The notes under the pieces: generated by a model | Told to the model about the DNA's origin: nothing | The model's database searches: none | What the model saw: only the letters and a program-made list of their open reading frames with translations | Program-made: the position numbers and the translations under genes | Shown: positions 44,995 through 55,716 of the stretch, in pieces | Position numbering within the stretch: position 1 is the stretch's first letter | Layout of the letters: each line of letters opens with the position of its first letter | Assembly (NCBI GenBank): GCA_023213315.1 | Contig: JAKCPI010005498.1 | Coordinates: 59,770-123,769, forward strand | Direction of reading: 5' to 3' | DNA: 64,000 bases | From: Euborellia annulipes | Taxonomy: Eukaryota > Arthropoda > Insecta > Dermaptera > Anisolabididae

Positions 44995-47900
44995 TCAGTT
45001 ATCTGTTTTTTCATCTGTGTGATTTTTCATGTGATAATTTAAGTTTGATAATTGAGTGAATTGTTTTTTGCATACATCACATTGATATGGTTTCTCGCCG
45101 GTGTGGATTCTCTTATGAATTTTTAAACAAGAATATTGAGAAAAGAATTTATTGCATATTTCACACCGAAAAGGCTTTTCGCCTGTATGGGTACGCATGT
45201 GGATTTTGAAAGTATCACCACGAGTATATTGTTTCATACATATTTTACACTGATAAGGTTTGTTGCCTGTGTGATTACGTAAATGGATTTTGAAAGAATC
45301 ATTTCGAGTGAAATCTTTATTGCATATTTCACAATGAAAGGGCTTTTCGCCTGTGTGAGTTCTCATGTGAATCTTTAAATGGGAGGGTTTATAGAATTGC
45401 TTTTCGCATTCTTCACATGAATAAGGCTTCTCGCCGGTATGAATTCTTACATGCGTTTTTAAGCATGATTCTTGAGAAAAGCTTTTGCTGCATATTTCGC
45501 ACTGAAAAGGTTTCTCGCCTGTGTGGACTCGGATGTGTCTCTCGAGATGAACTGGCCTTGAAAAGTGTTTATTGCATAATACACATGGAAATGTTCTCTT
45601 AAACTTTTGTACGAAAGGTGGTTCTTCTTTATTCGACGCCTCATCAGAATGGATTGTTTCTTCATCTTCTTCTGCTGCTGCTGCTGCTACTACTTTATTT
45701 TGGTCTTTCATGATTTGTAATTCATGTTTTCTCATTTCCCATTCTTCTGGTAAAGATTTATCTAAAATAAAGAAAAAATAAATTAATAATAATATTAGTG
45801 AAAATTCACTTATAAGATACAGTATATAAATAAATTATTTACCTTTAAAAGGATCAAATTTCTTTAGATCCAAAGAGCTGATATTGCTTCTAATGCACTT
45901 TTGACGATGTTTCCAAAGAAATGATAAATTTATAAAACTCGTTCCACAAAAAATACAAGGAAAGACGGGTCCTGTGAATAAAAGTAACATTTAATCAATT
46001 AATTTAATGGGGAAGGTGCCCCAGAGGTTAAAATTCTCAGTATAAAAATATAAATGACATGTTATATATAAATTGACTACGCAGTTTCTTCCGTCTATGA
46101 TTGATATTCGTTCGAAAAATTAAAAAAAAAAAACACCGTTTTATTTTTAAGTTATGGTATTGTGGTCAACTGCCTTATACATTCGATACATAATCATCCT
46201 CAGGACATCAATAACATTTGAATCGGAAATTAAATTTGGTAATAATTGTCATAAATTTTCAATGAAATCTTATTTTCAAAATTATACAATTAGTTTTACG
46301 TTTCTTTTAGCAATTTCTTATTAATTTGCCTCCGGGCTTGGCGTAGTTGGTAGTGTGCCTACCTACTATACAGAACGACGCGGGTTCGGGCCCCAGGCAG
46401 TCCAATGATTTTATTTAGGCCTTTTGGATAATAAATGGCTTAAATAGAAATGCCTGGACCCCCAATAGATATATTAATAATCAACGGTTACCACTAAGTC
46501 TTAAATGGCCTAAGTTCATGGGCGTAACTAGGAGGGTGCCGGGGGCCTGCCCCCCCACCCCACCCCCAGAAGGCTCGTGGCCCTCCTTAGAAAGAAAGCT
46601 CCTTGCCCTAAGAAAAATTGAGAAAATATGGGGCTTTCCAGGTTCACTGGAGGATAACTGGTCCCATGGGCCCCCCAGCCATAATCTCTAGTTACGCCCA
46701 TGCCTAAGTTGCCGAAAATAATGTGTGGATGGGTGTGCGAGTGTGAATGTGAATGAGAAAAAAGTGTGTTTAAAAAAAATGATAATAATACTTTTTTTCT
46801 TTGTCGATAAATCTTATTATTTAAAATATTATTCAGATTTAAATCAAAATTAGCCCTCGGGGCTTGGTCTAGTTGGTGCCGTGCCTACATTCTATACCGA
46901 AAGTCGCGGGTTCGGACCCCAGGCAGTCCGATGATTTTATTTAAGGCATTTGGATACCAAATGGCTTAAATAGAAATGCCTGGACCCCCAATAGATATAT
47001 TAAACATACGAGTATCGTTAAAAGTCTTAAATGGCCTAAGTTGCCGAAAAGACTGTGTGAATGTGAGTGTGAATGAGAAAAAAATGTGAATATTTTTTTA
47101 TTAAAAAAAAAAAAAAATCAAAATTAAATTTTTATTTTTACATTAGATCAATTTATATTCAGTCTTATTAATCTTTGTACAAGGCAGTTGGGCACAATAA
47201 CATAACTTAAAATAACTTAAAAATAAAACTGTGTTTTTATTGATTTTTAGACCAAACATCAGTCGTGAGATGAAAGATGCTGCTTAGTCAACTTATATCT
47301 AATGATCTCGTCTGAATCAGCATCCAAATAAATGACATGTGTACAATTCGCAATAATTTGAGACTAAATATATTTATGAGAAGAAAGAAATAGTAGTTAG
47401 GATAGGTAGACATAAAAAGAAGAAATAGGCCTATTAGCTAGTGGTATTTCATTGTTTATGATGAGAAATTGAATAAACATCGAAATACCACTAGGTGTTC
47501 TGTGATGATAGGAAGAGGAAGGAAGTATTGGTTTCATGTAAAAAATTTGATGTCGAAATTTTGACGGAAATACATGTTTTGAGGTCTCCTGAATTCAAAA
47601 AAGTGGGCCTGACTGTCTCTGTTCAATTTAAAGCATGAAGGAATTGAACTACTAGGTTGAAATTTTATATTTAAATTAGGTACCTCCCTGAGGGTTAAAA
47701 ATAACCTTTTAAGCAAAATCGGCAAAAAAGTAGGCCTACTAGTATTTTACTGATGTACCGGTACTTTTTTAGTTTTTTTTTTTTTTTCAATTTTATCAAA
47801 ATTTTCTCCAACGATTTTGATTAAAATTCATAAATTAACTATTTTTTTAGATAGTTTGGTTTCTGGGTTTCGCCAATGAGCAAGCAGCTAGTAGTTTTTC

Positions 47901-50661
47901 AATTTATATTTATAAATTAATGTGCCAGGGCCGAAGTTTTGGTCGTATATAGGACCATCTTCAGAGTCGAGCCATTGTCAATATATTAATCCTCCAAAGG
48001 TCATATTGGCAAAAAAAAAAAAAATTAATTTATTTAATAAATCCAATGAATTTCTGTCCATAATACAAAGACTTTATCGAATTTTTGGTCATTGCATTTA
48101 TTAAATAAATTAATAATGTCTTTTGCCAATATGGCCATTGGTGGATCAATATATTGTCAATGGATTGGCCCTGAGGATGGTCTATATGCGACCGAAACAT
48201 CGGCCCTGGGACATTAATTAATAAATATAAATTGAAAAACTACTAGCTGCTTGTTCATTGGAGAAATCCAGAAACCTTTAAACTACATATTATCAGCCAT
48301 ACACCTCCGTCAAATAATTTTTAGATGCTATTCAAGAAAGGAAAAATGGTTGCCATGTTAACAAAATATAAATTTTGGATCTTAATTCTATTCAATGTAG
48401 GGCCTACTGACACAAACTAAATCTATGTCGACACAAAAAATGTTGTGTGACAAGCGCAGGACATAACATTCAAATACCGAAGGTAAGAGAAAGTTGTGTG
48501 CTGAGCGACCAGTCAAACCAGATTTTTTTATTTACCGGTCAGTAGCGTAACTAGGTGGGGGCGAAAGGGGGCGCTCGCTCCCCCCTCCCTCCGAACCAGG
48601 CGCATCAAGCCTTTGGCGCCCCTCGATACCGACATAGGCATAGGGCATCAAAAATATAGCCCAGGGACGGTCATTTTATCATATTCTTTATAGAGATTGT
48701 AATTGTATATCGCTCCGGAGAAAAATTACAAAAAAAAAGGTAGAATGAGATTCGTATGGCATACTTTAAAAAAAAAAAAATCGAACGGAAAACGGCGCCC
48801 TTGTTGAGCTTCGCCCCCCCCCCCCACCTCAAAGGTTAGTTACGCCGCTGTTACGGGTATATTTCGTTTCAAAAGATTATTTAAGAGATTATAATGTTAT
48901 AAATTTGTTTCGCGACCTAGTTCGTGTAAATCTCGCTTACTCAATTGTTTGAAAAGTCTTCACGATGAAAAATCGTGGGTGAGAAGAGAAGAGTAATTAT
49001 TTTCTGTAAACTCCCCAAGAATCAAGGGTCACATAAATGCAGAACAAGGGCGGATCCAGAGGTGTTTCTCGGGGGGGGGGGGGGTAATCTGGTGTGACTC
49101 GTCGCACAGCTCACTATTTTTTTTTAATTTCGGTAATTTAAAAGCACATTCTGTACTTGTTTGCCAGAATATAAATACACATCAAATTTTTAAGTATTAA
49201 TTTTAAAAATTTTACATTAAAAATAAATTTTTTTGCGAAAAAAAGGTATTTTTTCGAATCTCGGGGGGGGGGGTAATTATCCCCTTTACCCCGCCCTTGT
49301 ATCCGCCCTTGATACAGAAGGACGTATTTTAGCTGAAAATTGAAATCCTGTTTGGAATAATACAATTTCAAGACCTGGAAAACTAATGTATTTTTTCTAG
49401 CCCTTGAAGTTGTATTATTTCAAACACGATTTCATTTTTTCAGTTAAAATACTTCCATCTGTCAAGTGTCACATAAATAAATAAATAAATATCCAAATAT
49501 GTGACAAGTGATTGTAAGTATGGAGAAAAGAGGATAGGAAGGGAAGGAAGAACTGTCAATGTTAATATTTTATTCATTGATCATAGCTCGTGAGGAAGGA
49601 CGCGACTGGAATCCGAAAAGTCGGCAATCATATAAAAAAAGCCATCCCTTCTTCAAATATTGATTAAAATAGCCATATACTTCATCTTTGAGAATAAACA
49701 TTTTAAAAAGCATCTAAAAAATAATTGATTTTTGAATTTTAATCAAAATTGTTATAGCGAATTTTAAAAAAATGAAAAAGTACATTAGTAAAGTACTAGT
49801 ACTTTTTGGCCGATTTTGTTCAAAAGTTTATTTTCACGCCTCGGGGATGTGCTTAAGTAATCACACTGACAGAACAGGGTCATTTGAAGGGGCCCAATTT
49901 TTAGGACTCGGGGGGGGGGGGACCCCAAAAATATATTTCCATTTTTTTTTAATTTCTCCTTTCGGCTGCTGAGGTCATTTAGGAGTTTATTGTATTCAGA
50001 TATATATTTATAATTAATCTATACCGATGGCTACGGGGGGACGTTCAACACATCCGGCCATCCACCCGAGGTTTCGCCGCGCTTGCCTATGAGTGCAATT
50101 GACCAAACCGTTAAATGCATTCAAAAAGACCAAAAATAAAATCTATTATTTTTTATTATTACTAATCATAAAATTATCTTTGAAACCAAACAATAATTTT
50201 CTAACGGTTTCTTTTCCTTTTTGCCTTCTCTCGTTACTGCCAATCACTAAAACGATCAACATCTAGGTCGAGCTCCAAATCACACAAATAAATACCAAAA
50301 TACTTAAAATTCATCTAATATATTGTTTAAATAATTTCGAGAAAGGATATAATATATGCTTCCAATAGATATGATAATTCATATTAAAAGATTTTCAAAT
50401 TATTTAATATTAACTTGTCAGAATAAAGTGATCCCTGTTGACCTATTTTTTGAGTCACTTTAAATAAATTTATATATTTTTCAAGAGTTTACTTTTATTA
50501 AGAATGAGATAAAATTATTTGATTTTAATATAGAATAAAAAGAACAAAAAAGAAAAAAAGAAATTTTTTTGTTAGAAAAATCAATTACCTATGTGTATTG
50601 GATAAGGAGATTCCAATATGCATTCTACAGGAATAGTCATTTCTTCTTTAATATAAGACAT
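44995..50661 (-). CDS. Zinc-finger paralogue B, 7 C2H2 fingers, 322 residues
   Basis: Exons 50661-50589 (73 nt; MSYIKEEMTIPVECILESPY), 45971-45843 (129 nt) and 45761-44995, joined in phase 1 each time. Exon 2 encodes the same CCHC finger (CIFCGTSF, then H, RQK, C). Exon 3 has an acidic, Ala-rich linker (DQNKVVAAAAAEEDEETIHS) and seven C2H2 fingers with TGEKP linkers. Fingers 4-7 closely match C's fingers 6-9, so the length difference reflects gain or loss of whole fingers. Probably a nuclear DNA-binding protein. Intron 1 (4.6 kb) contains SINEs, a hAT insertion, a foldback and TCTCTTACC copies. Frame starts within exon 3 are not the initiator; the short first exon with a conserved MSxIKEE start is. 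Confidence 0.87.
46333..46770 (+). mobile_element. tRNA-SINE-1 split by a hAT element
   Basis: Head GGGCTTGGCGTAGTTGGTAG with box B GGTTCGGGCCCC; the TAAGTTGCCGAAA segment is interrupted by 46517-46702. Confidence 0.8.
46517..46702. mobile_element. hAT-type MITE with perfect target duplication
   Basis: Ends CATGGGCGTAACTAG and CTAGTTACGCCCATG; CCTAAGTT directly flanks both sides (46509-46516, 46703-46710). Interior is C-rich, non-coding, 186 bp. Confidence 0.88.
46855..47117 (+). mobile_element. tRNA-SINE-1, intact copy
   Basis: GGGCTTGGTCTAGTTGGTGC head, GGTTCGGACCCC box B, uninterrupted TAAGTTGCCGAAAAGACTG, A-rich tail. Confidence 0.8.
47930..47968 (-). ncRNA. Hammerhead-like motif, decayed
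   Basis: Minus strand CTGAAGA, T, GGTC/GACC, but AAA where GAA is required. Partner of the motif at 48167. Confidence 0.45.
48167..48205 (+). ncRNA. Hammerhead-ribozyme-like motif, intact core
   Basis: GGCC (helix I), CTGAGGA (48171-48177), extra T, GGTC/GACC with a 7-nt loop, GAA, ACAT (helix III with one C-A mismatch), C48201, GGCC. Confidence 0.62.
48540..48850. mobile_element. hAT-type element, 311 bp
   Basis: CAGTAGCGTAACTAGG and, from the right, CAGCGGCGTAACTAAC; flanks TTACCGGT and TTACGGGT (8 bp, one mismatch). Copies at 157-395 and 44185-44313. Confidence 0.8.
49045..49311. mobile_element. hAT-type element, relative of 4560-5046
   Basis: CAAGGGCGGATCCAGAGG and, from the right, CAAGGGCGGATACAAGGG; flanks ATGCAGAA and ATACAGAA. 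Carries a TCTCTTACC-type hairpin next to its G run. Confidence 0.8.
49680..49850 (-). repeat. TCTCTTACC-family fragment
   Basis: Minus-strand match to the AGTACTAGTACTTTAC and TTTTCACGCC region of the family. Confidence 0.55.
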
Positions 50662-50763
50662 ATTTGTTTCTTTAAATGATTTCATAAAATAAATATTAAT
50701 AAAATAAATTATAAAAAAACTTGAGGGGGAAAAAATGTAAAAATTAATGTCAAAATAAATTGC

Positions 50764-50770
50764 AACGTGT
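50764..50770 (-). promoter_or_regulatory. AACGTGT motif upstream of paralogue B
   Basis: 103 nt before the ATG, in GCAACGTGTGG. With A it also shares a following GAYATCTG word. Confidence 0.4.
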
Positions 50771-51079
50771 GGAAGAACACTACTGATATCTGGTGACCTA
50801 TTAAAGAAACTAACTAGCTAAGTGAACTTAGCTATATTTATTTTTTTTTTTATACGTTTTTTTTTTAAAATATTTTGGACTTTACGGTGAATTTTAGAAA
50901 GAAATATTAGGATTTTTAACTTTGCCCATCAACCGTAGGTTGAGGTAAAGTTAATGTAATTATGAAAATAATTTTCCAAACATTAAAAAAAAAAATCACG
51001 CACGAAATTAGAAACGATATGAATCAACAATCTATGCAACAACATTGGTACTTGCAACAGTTGAGGATTTCAATTTAAT

Positions 51080-51410
51080 TGACTATACCTCCTATACCAA
51101 ACGTCACGGGTTCGGACCCAGGCAGTCCGATGATTTTATTTAAGCCATTTGGATACCAGATGCCTGAACCCCAAATTGATATATTAATTGCAACGGTTAT
51201 CGTCAAAGTCTTATATGGCCTAAGTTGCCGAAAAGACTGTGTGAATGTGTGTGTGAGTGTGAGTGTGAATGAGAAAAAAGTGTGAATGTTTAAAAAAAAA
51301 AAAAAAAAAAATTTAATTGACTACGAATAAATTGAAATAAATAGAGACGGGGTCTAAATGGCCTCCGTTGCCAAAAAAAAGACCTTAAATAAAATATAAA
51401 AAAATTTAAA
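51080..51410 (+). mobile_element. tRNA-SINE-1 (5' truncated) followed by a SINE-2 tail
   Basis: ACGGGTTCGGACCCAGGCAG to GTGAATGAGAAAAAAGTG and poly-A, then GGTCTAAATGGCCTCCGTTGCC and AGACCTTAAATAAAATA. Confidence 0.65.
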
Positions 51411-51617
51411 AAAAAAGTTGAGGATTTAATATTTTCATTTTCTAATAACAGTACTCGGCAAGAAAAAAAGCCCCGAGATAATTCCTTTTTAAATCATGTT
51501 TTGTACGAAAATGCATATGGAGATCACAGAATCAATGAATTTGATTCAATTTGAACCATGTGAATTTTGTGTATATACAGTACAGCAGGTATAGTTGTGT
51601 AACATACACAGAAAATG

Positions 51618-51690
51618 AAAAGGGGGCGATAGGTGTTAGTCAACCTCCAGAAAAGGGCGATGGGCCACAAAAGGTTGGGAACCACTGGTT
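51618..51690 (+). repeat. Empty-site relative of 21370-21690
   Basis: GTTAGTCAACCTCCAGAAAAGG runs without interruption where the intron 10 copy has a 250-bp insert. Confidence 0.7.
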
Positions 51691-51936
51691 TATTCGATGA
51701 ATTAAGTTCAATGAAGGTGCGCCCACGACAACTGCAGATCAATTCGATTTTTAATGCATTTATGTCCATCGACTAACTAACGCTCGGCTAAAAATCGACT
51801 AAACTATTTAGTTGGGTTGGCTTAAAATCGTAATGCATAATCAATTTATACCCAACTCAACTGTTTAGTTGTTGTATGCGCACACGGGATCGATATCGAT
51901 CCCGTGTGCGATATATATCGACTTTTGAATTCCTTT

Positions 51937-52202
51937 CAGGGGCGTATATAAGGGGGGGGGCCGAGGGGGCCCGGGCCCCCCCTCCGAAATTTCCCAAACA
52001 CATATACATATATAGGGATATACAGACATCAGCGCAACAAATTTTTCCGCAGAATGGAAAACTTTGATTCCACAAAAGAAAAAATGTTCTGCAAAAAATT
52101 TCGTGTGAAAAAAAATTTAGTTTCTTAAAAAAAAATTTTCCGCAGAAAAATTTTTGAGTTCGGGCCCCCCCCCCCCGAAAAAAATTTCTATATACGCCCC
52201 AG
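51937..52202. mobile_element. hAT-type MITE with perfect target duplication
   Basis: CAGGGGCGTATATA and TATATACGCCCCAG; ATTCCTTT on both sides. G and C runs lie just inside. The flanking 51700-51800 and 52560-52660 are inverted copies of one another (TTCAATGAAGGTGCGC, TCCATCGACT), so it sits in another foldback. Confidence 0.85.
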
Positions 52203-52679
52203 ATTCCTTTCTTTTGTATTTGGGCGTTCAACGCTAAACATGTTAAATAGGAAGGCATTTTTACTTTCTTTATTATACATTAAAAAAAAAGAAAATCGAA
52301 AAAAAAAATCACAAGCGATACTGGGTCCATCCAATATAGTGATCGACTAAGAAAAGGAGCTTTCCAAACGCTCCATAAGAAATTCTTACAACACCCCGAA
52401 AAGTGCTTTAATTAATGAAGATAAGAATGAGTGTAAATAGTAATCTAATATTATTCCTAAATTTACTAATATACTCTATTTTATTTATGACTTTATTTGG
52501 TCGATTTTTTTGTCAAAAGTGCAAATCGATCGCATTTGATAAAAAAATCGAGTTGATCTGGAGTTGAGTCATGTGCGCACCTTCATTGAACTTAATGCAT
52601 TTTTGTCCATCGACTGAACTATCGCTCGACTAAAAATCGACCTTGTGCGGTCAGCCTTAATTTACAATCAATAAAATAA

Positions 52680-53255
52680 CTTAAAAACAAATAAGCGAAT
52701 ATTTTATTTCAAGATTTTAACAAAATAACATATATCATGATAATAAATAAATAAATAAAAATATATTAATAAACATCAATAATTAATATAGGCCTATATT
52801 GAATAATATATGAGATTAAATCTCTTTTAATATTCAATTTCCACATGTTTATTTTATTTTGGTCCATCACTCAATTAGCTAAATATTTTTATTTTAATGA
52901 TGATGATGAGATAGGCGGTTGTCTTCAGATTAGAAGTTAGGAGAGTAGGTCAACCAGTAGTCCCTATCGAATAAACTTGTAATCAAAGAGACGATTCGCA
53001 TATGAATTAAAAGATGGGTTCTATCTTAAATATATTTTGTGTATTATACTATTATATATAACAACACTTTTTTTGGTAGTTTTATTCCATAGAGACTTAC
53101 TTCCTCTCCTATTTTCTTTTACATTTTTATTTAATACAATTTTTTATATCATTTTTTTTCTGATAGATTCGATCGAGTATTAGACAACATTCATCTTCTT
53201 CAATTTTGAAAAATTTCATCGCTTTGAATGGGAATCGAACACTTGAACTCTAAGC
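52680..53255. other. AT-rich intergenic sequence, nothing recognised
   Basis: No frame, repeat or RNA signal identified. Confidence 0.4.
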
Positions 53256-53261
53256 AAGAAT

Positions 53262-53775
53262 GAACATTTTTACTTTCTCTTACCTATGTATATATGTAAT
53301 ATATATATAGAGAGAAAGTATTGGTTTCATGTCAAAAATTCGATGTCGAGATTTTGATGGATCTTCACGTTTTGAGGTCCCCTGAATCCAAAAAAGTGGT
53401 TTTCGCGACATGGTCTGTCTGTCTGTCTGTGTGTGTTCAATTTTAAGCATGAAGGAATTGAGCTATGAGGCTGAAATTTTATATTTAAGTTAAACACCCC
53501 CCGGGACCGACAAAATAAGCTTTTAATCAAAATCGGCCAAAAAGTACTAGTACTTTACTGATGTACTTTTTCAGTTTTTTTCGATTTTCTCAAAATTCGC
53601 TCTAACGATTTTGATTAAAATGCAAAAATCAATTATTTTTTAGATGCTCTTTCAAATGTATATTCTCGTTTTGCCCTCAAAATTGTTTGAAGCACACTTT
53701 ACTCTTGTGCTTCATAGGAAAGATAGGAGAAATAAATGGTTGCCATGGTAACCGAATTTAAATCTTTTTCTTTTT
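53262..53775 (+). repeat. TCTCTTACC-family repeat
   Basis: Left hairpin TTACTTTCTCTTACC with AGAGAGAAAGTA, full body to GGTTGCCATGGTAACC; the right hairpin follows separately at 54160-54235 after unrelated sequence. Confidence 0.7.
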
Positions 53776-54335
53776 ATTAGATTGAAAATCAATTATTATT
53801 TAAACGCCCATTTTTTTTTTTTTTCGGAGAAAACATATCTCTCTCTCTCACAAAACTATCTTCTCTCTTTCTACGCGTTTTAAATTTTTCTACCTTATCT
53901 TCGCATTTGGCCAATGTTAATTTCCTATAGGGATTTGTATGTTAATTTCGATTCAAAAGGTTCCCCTTTGGAACTTTTTACGCATTTAAAATTTTTTTTC
54001 CAATTCTTATGAAATTTTGTATTTATTTACGAATCTATATTGTGTATAAAATGTCCAAATATGAGATTAAAATTTTGAAAAATAACCATAGTTTATTTCA
54101 AGCAATCAACATTTAAAATGCAAGTTTGAAACTAAGGTGCTATGGGAAACTAAATATATCTCGACACAAAAAATCTGGTGTGACCAGCACAGTGCACAAC
54201 TAGTTGTGTGCTGTGCGCCAGTCACACCAGATTTTTCATATTCCTTTTAGAAATATTTTATAATTTTCTATAAATTAAATGGCCAAATAAATTCAGGCCG
54301 AACGTCTTATTCTGGGAGTTTTATTAAACCGAGAG

Positions 54336-54552
54336 CAGTGGTTCCCAACCGGTGTCCCCAAGGGTGCCACATTTATATAAACTAAAAATAATAAAGAGGC
54401 GGAAAAAATAAAGTTTTGCTAATAAAAAAATTTCGGCAAGGCGGAAAAAATTTCGTTTTGCCAGAGAAAAAAAAGGAAGGGTGCCCCTTGTGTGTAATGT
54501 TATTCCCAACCAGTTTTCAACGCCATGGACTTCAAAAGGTTGGGAAACACTG
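54336..54552. mobile_element. hAT-type MITE, CAGTGGTTCCC type
   Basis: CAGTGGTTCCCAACC and, from the right, CAGTGTTTCCCAACC; flanks ACCGAGAG and ACCTAGAG. Lies inside a relative of the palindromic MITE at 44862-44968. Confidence 0.82.
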
Positions 54553-55501
54553 ACCTAGAGCATTCAAATTTGGCTGATATCTTCATCCCTCCATTATAAT
54601 CACATCACAGCCACAACTTCAAGAAATTTTTATAATTTTCTAATATTTCATTAATGTAGCCGAATGACTAGTTCTTGTGTAAGTTTTATGATTTGGGGAA
54701 AATATTTAAAATAAAAATTGCTCACATCTATGATTCAGGAAATAAGAAGAAAAGGAGCCAGTCAAAAAAGAATTAAATAAAAAAACTAATTTTTTGCTGT
54801 CGAAGTATTGAGAGCAGATTGTTCTCTTCTTCGGAATAGTCAAAGTACTTACATTAATGGTATTTTGTAATGGTTTACTAAAATTATTAATAGAAACTAA
54901 TAAATTTATTACAAAAGAAAGCAGTAATAGTATCCCAGGCCCATTTTTATCAAGCTAATTTTCCGTGAGTAGCTTCATTTTGATCAGACGACCAACTTTT
55001 TCTCTTATAACAATTCTTGATTGGGGTAGCTAACAGGAGTAGCAGGGATATATTTCAATTTGACGATTCTCAAAAATTTACAGTATTATTATTTATGGGT
55101 TTTTTCATTAAATCTTAAGAAAATTATTAACATTATTGAAAAAAAAATATTTGTCCTACAAAATATATGGTTTGATCAGAGTTCCCCCTTCTAACATGTA
55201 CATGTTCGAAGTTGTTTTTTCATTAAATCTTAAGAAAATTATAAACATTATTGAAAAAAAAATATTTGTCCTACAAAATATATGGTTTGATCAGAGTCCC
55301 CCACTTCGAACATGTACATGTTAGAAGGGGGAACTCTGATCAAACCATATATTTTGTAGGACAAATATTTTTTTTTCAATAATGTTAATAATTTTCTTAA
55401 GATTTAATGAAAAAACCCATAAGTAATAATATATTTTTGAGAATCGTCAAATTGAAATATTATATCCCTGCTACTCCTGTTAGCTACCACAATCAAGAAT
55501 T

Positions 55502-55664
55502 TGTTGAGAAATCGACTATTGCCACCTAACATCGTAGTCATGTGAACATATACAATACATAAAAATATTATTGTTTTGTAAAATTTGTCAATTTCGTTTA
55601 AATAAAAACATTCTATGTTATTTCCGTTCAAAAACAGATATCCTTTCATTTTATATTCTTAATA
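55502..55664 (+). repeat. 5' LTR of the copia element
   Basis: 163 nt, TG...TA ends, same as the 3' LTR apart from one base in an A run near 55585. Confidence 0.93.
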
Positions 55665-55716
55665 GGTTATGGGCTTATAGTTTGAAGATATAATAGAAAA
55701 GAAGGGATATTTAACA

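Larger units (their letters stand above)
46130..47245. mobile_element. Foldback element holding two SINEs
   Basis: ACCGTTTTATTTTTAAGTTA and ATTGTGGTCAACTGCCTTAT are mirrored at 47170-47245. Between them lie two SINE-1 copies in direct orientation (46333 and 46855). In intron 1 of paralogue B. Confidence 0.65.
47858..48312. mobile_element. Inverted-repeat element with a hammerhead-like motif in each arm
   Basis: GGTTTCTGGGTTTCGCCAAT, GCAAGCAGCTAGTAGTTTTT and AATTTATATTTATAAATTAA are mirrored at 48210-48290; the inner arms GCCATTGTCAATATATTAAT and TTGCCAATATGGCC also match. Central spacer is about 80 nt and AT-rich. Confidence 0.8.
47505..48530 (+). repeat. TCTCTTACC-family repeat split by a hammerhead foldback
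   Basis: Family sequence 47520-47855 and 48313-48530, including the right hairpin. The host sequence TTTTTAGAT appears on both sides of the insert, a likely target duplication. Confidence 0.7.

Noticed and set aside
49570..49635. GTGAGGA ... TCCGAAAAGTC, hammerhead-like
   Set aside because: Core start altered and helices I and III do not pair.
55404..55649. Minus-strand frames across both copia LTRs
   Set aside because: They repeat because the LTRs repeat; no family resemblance.
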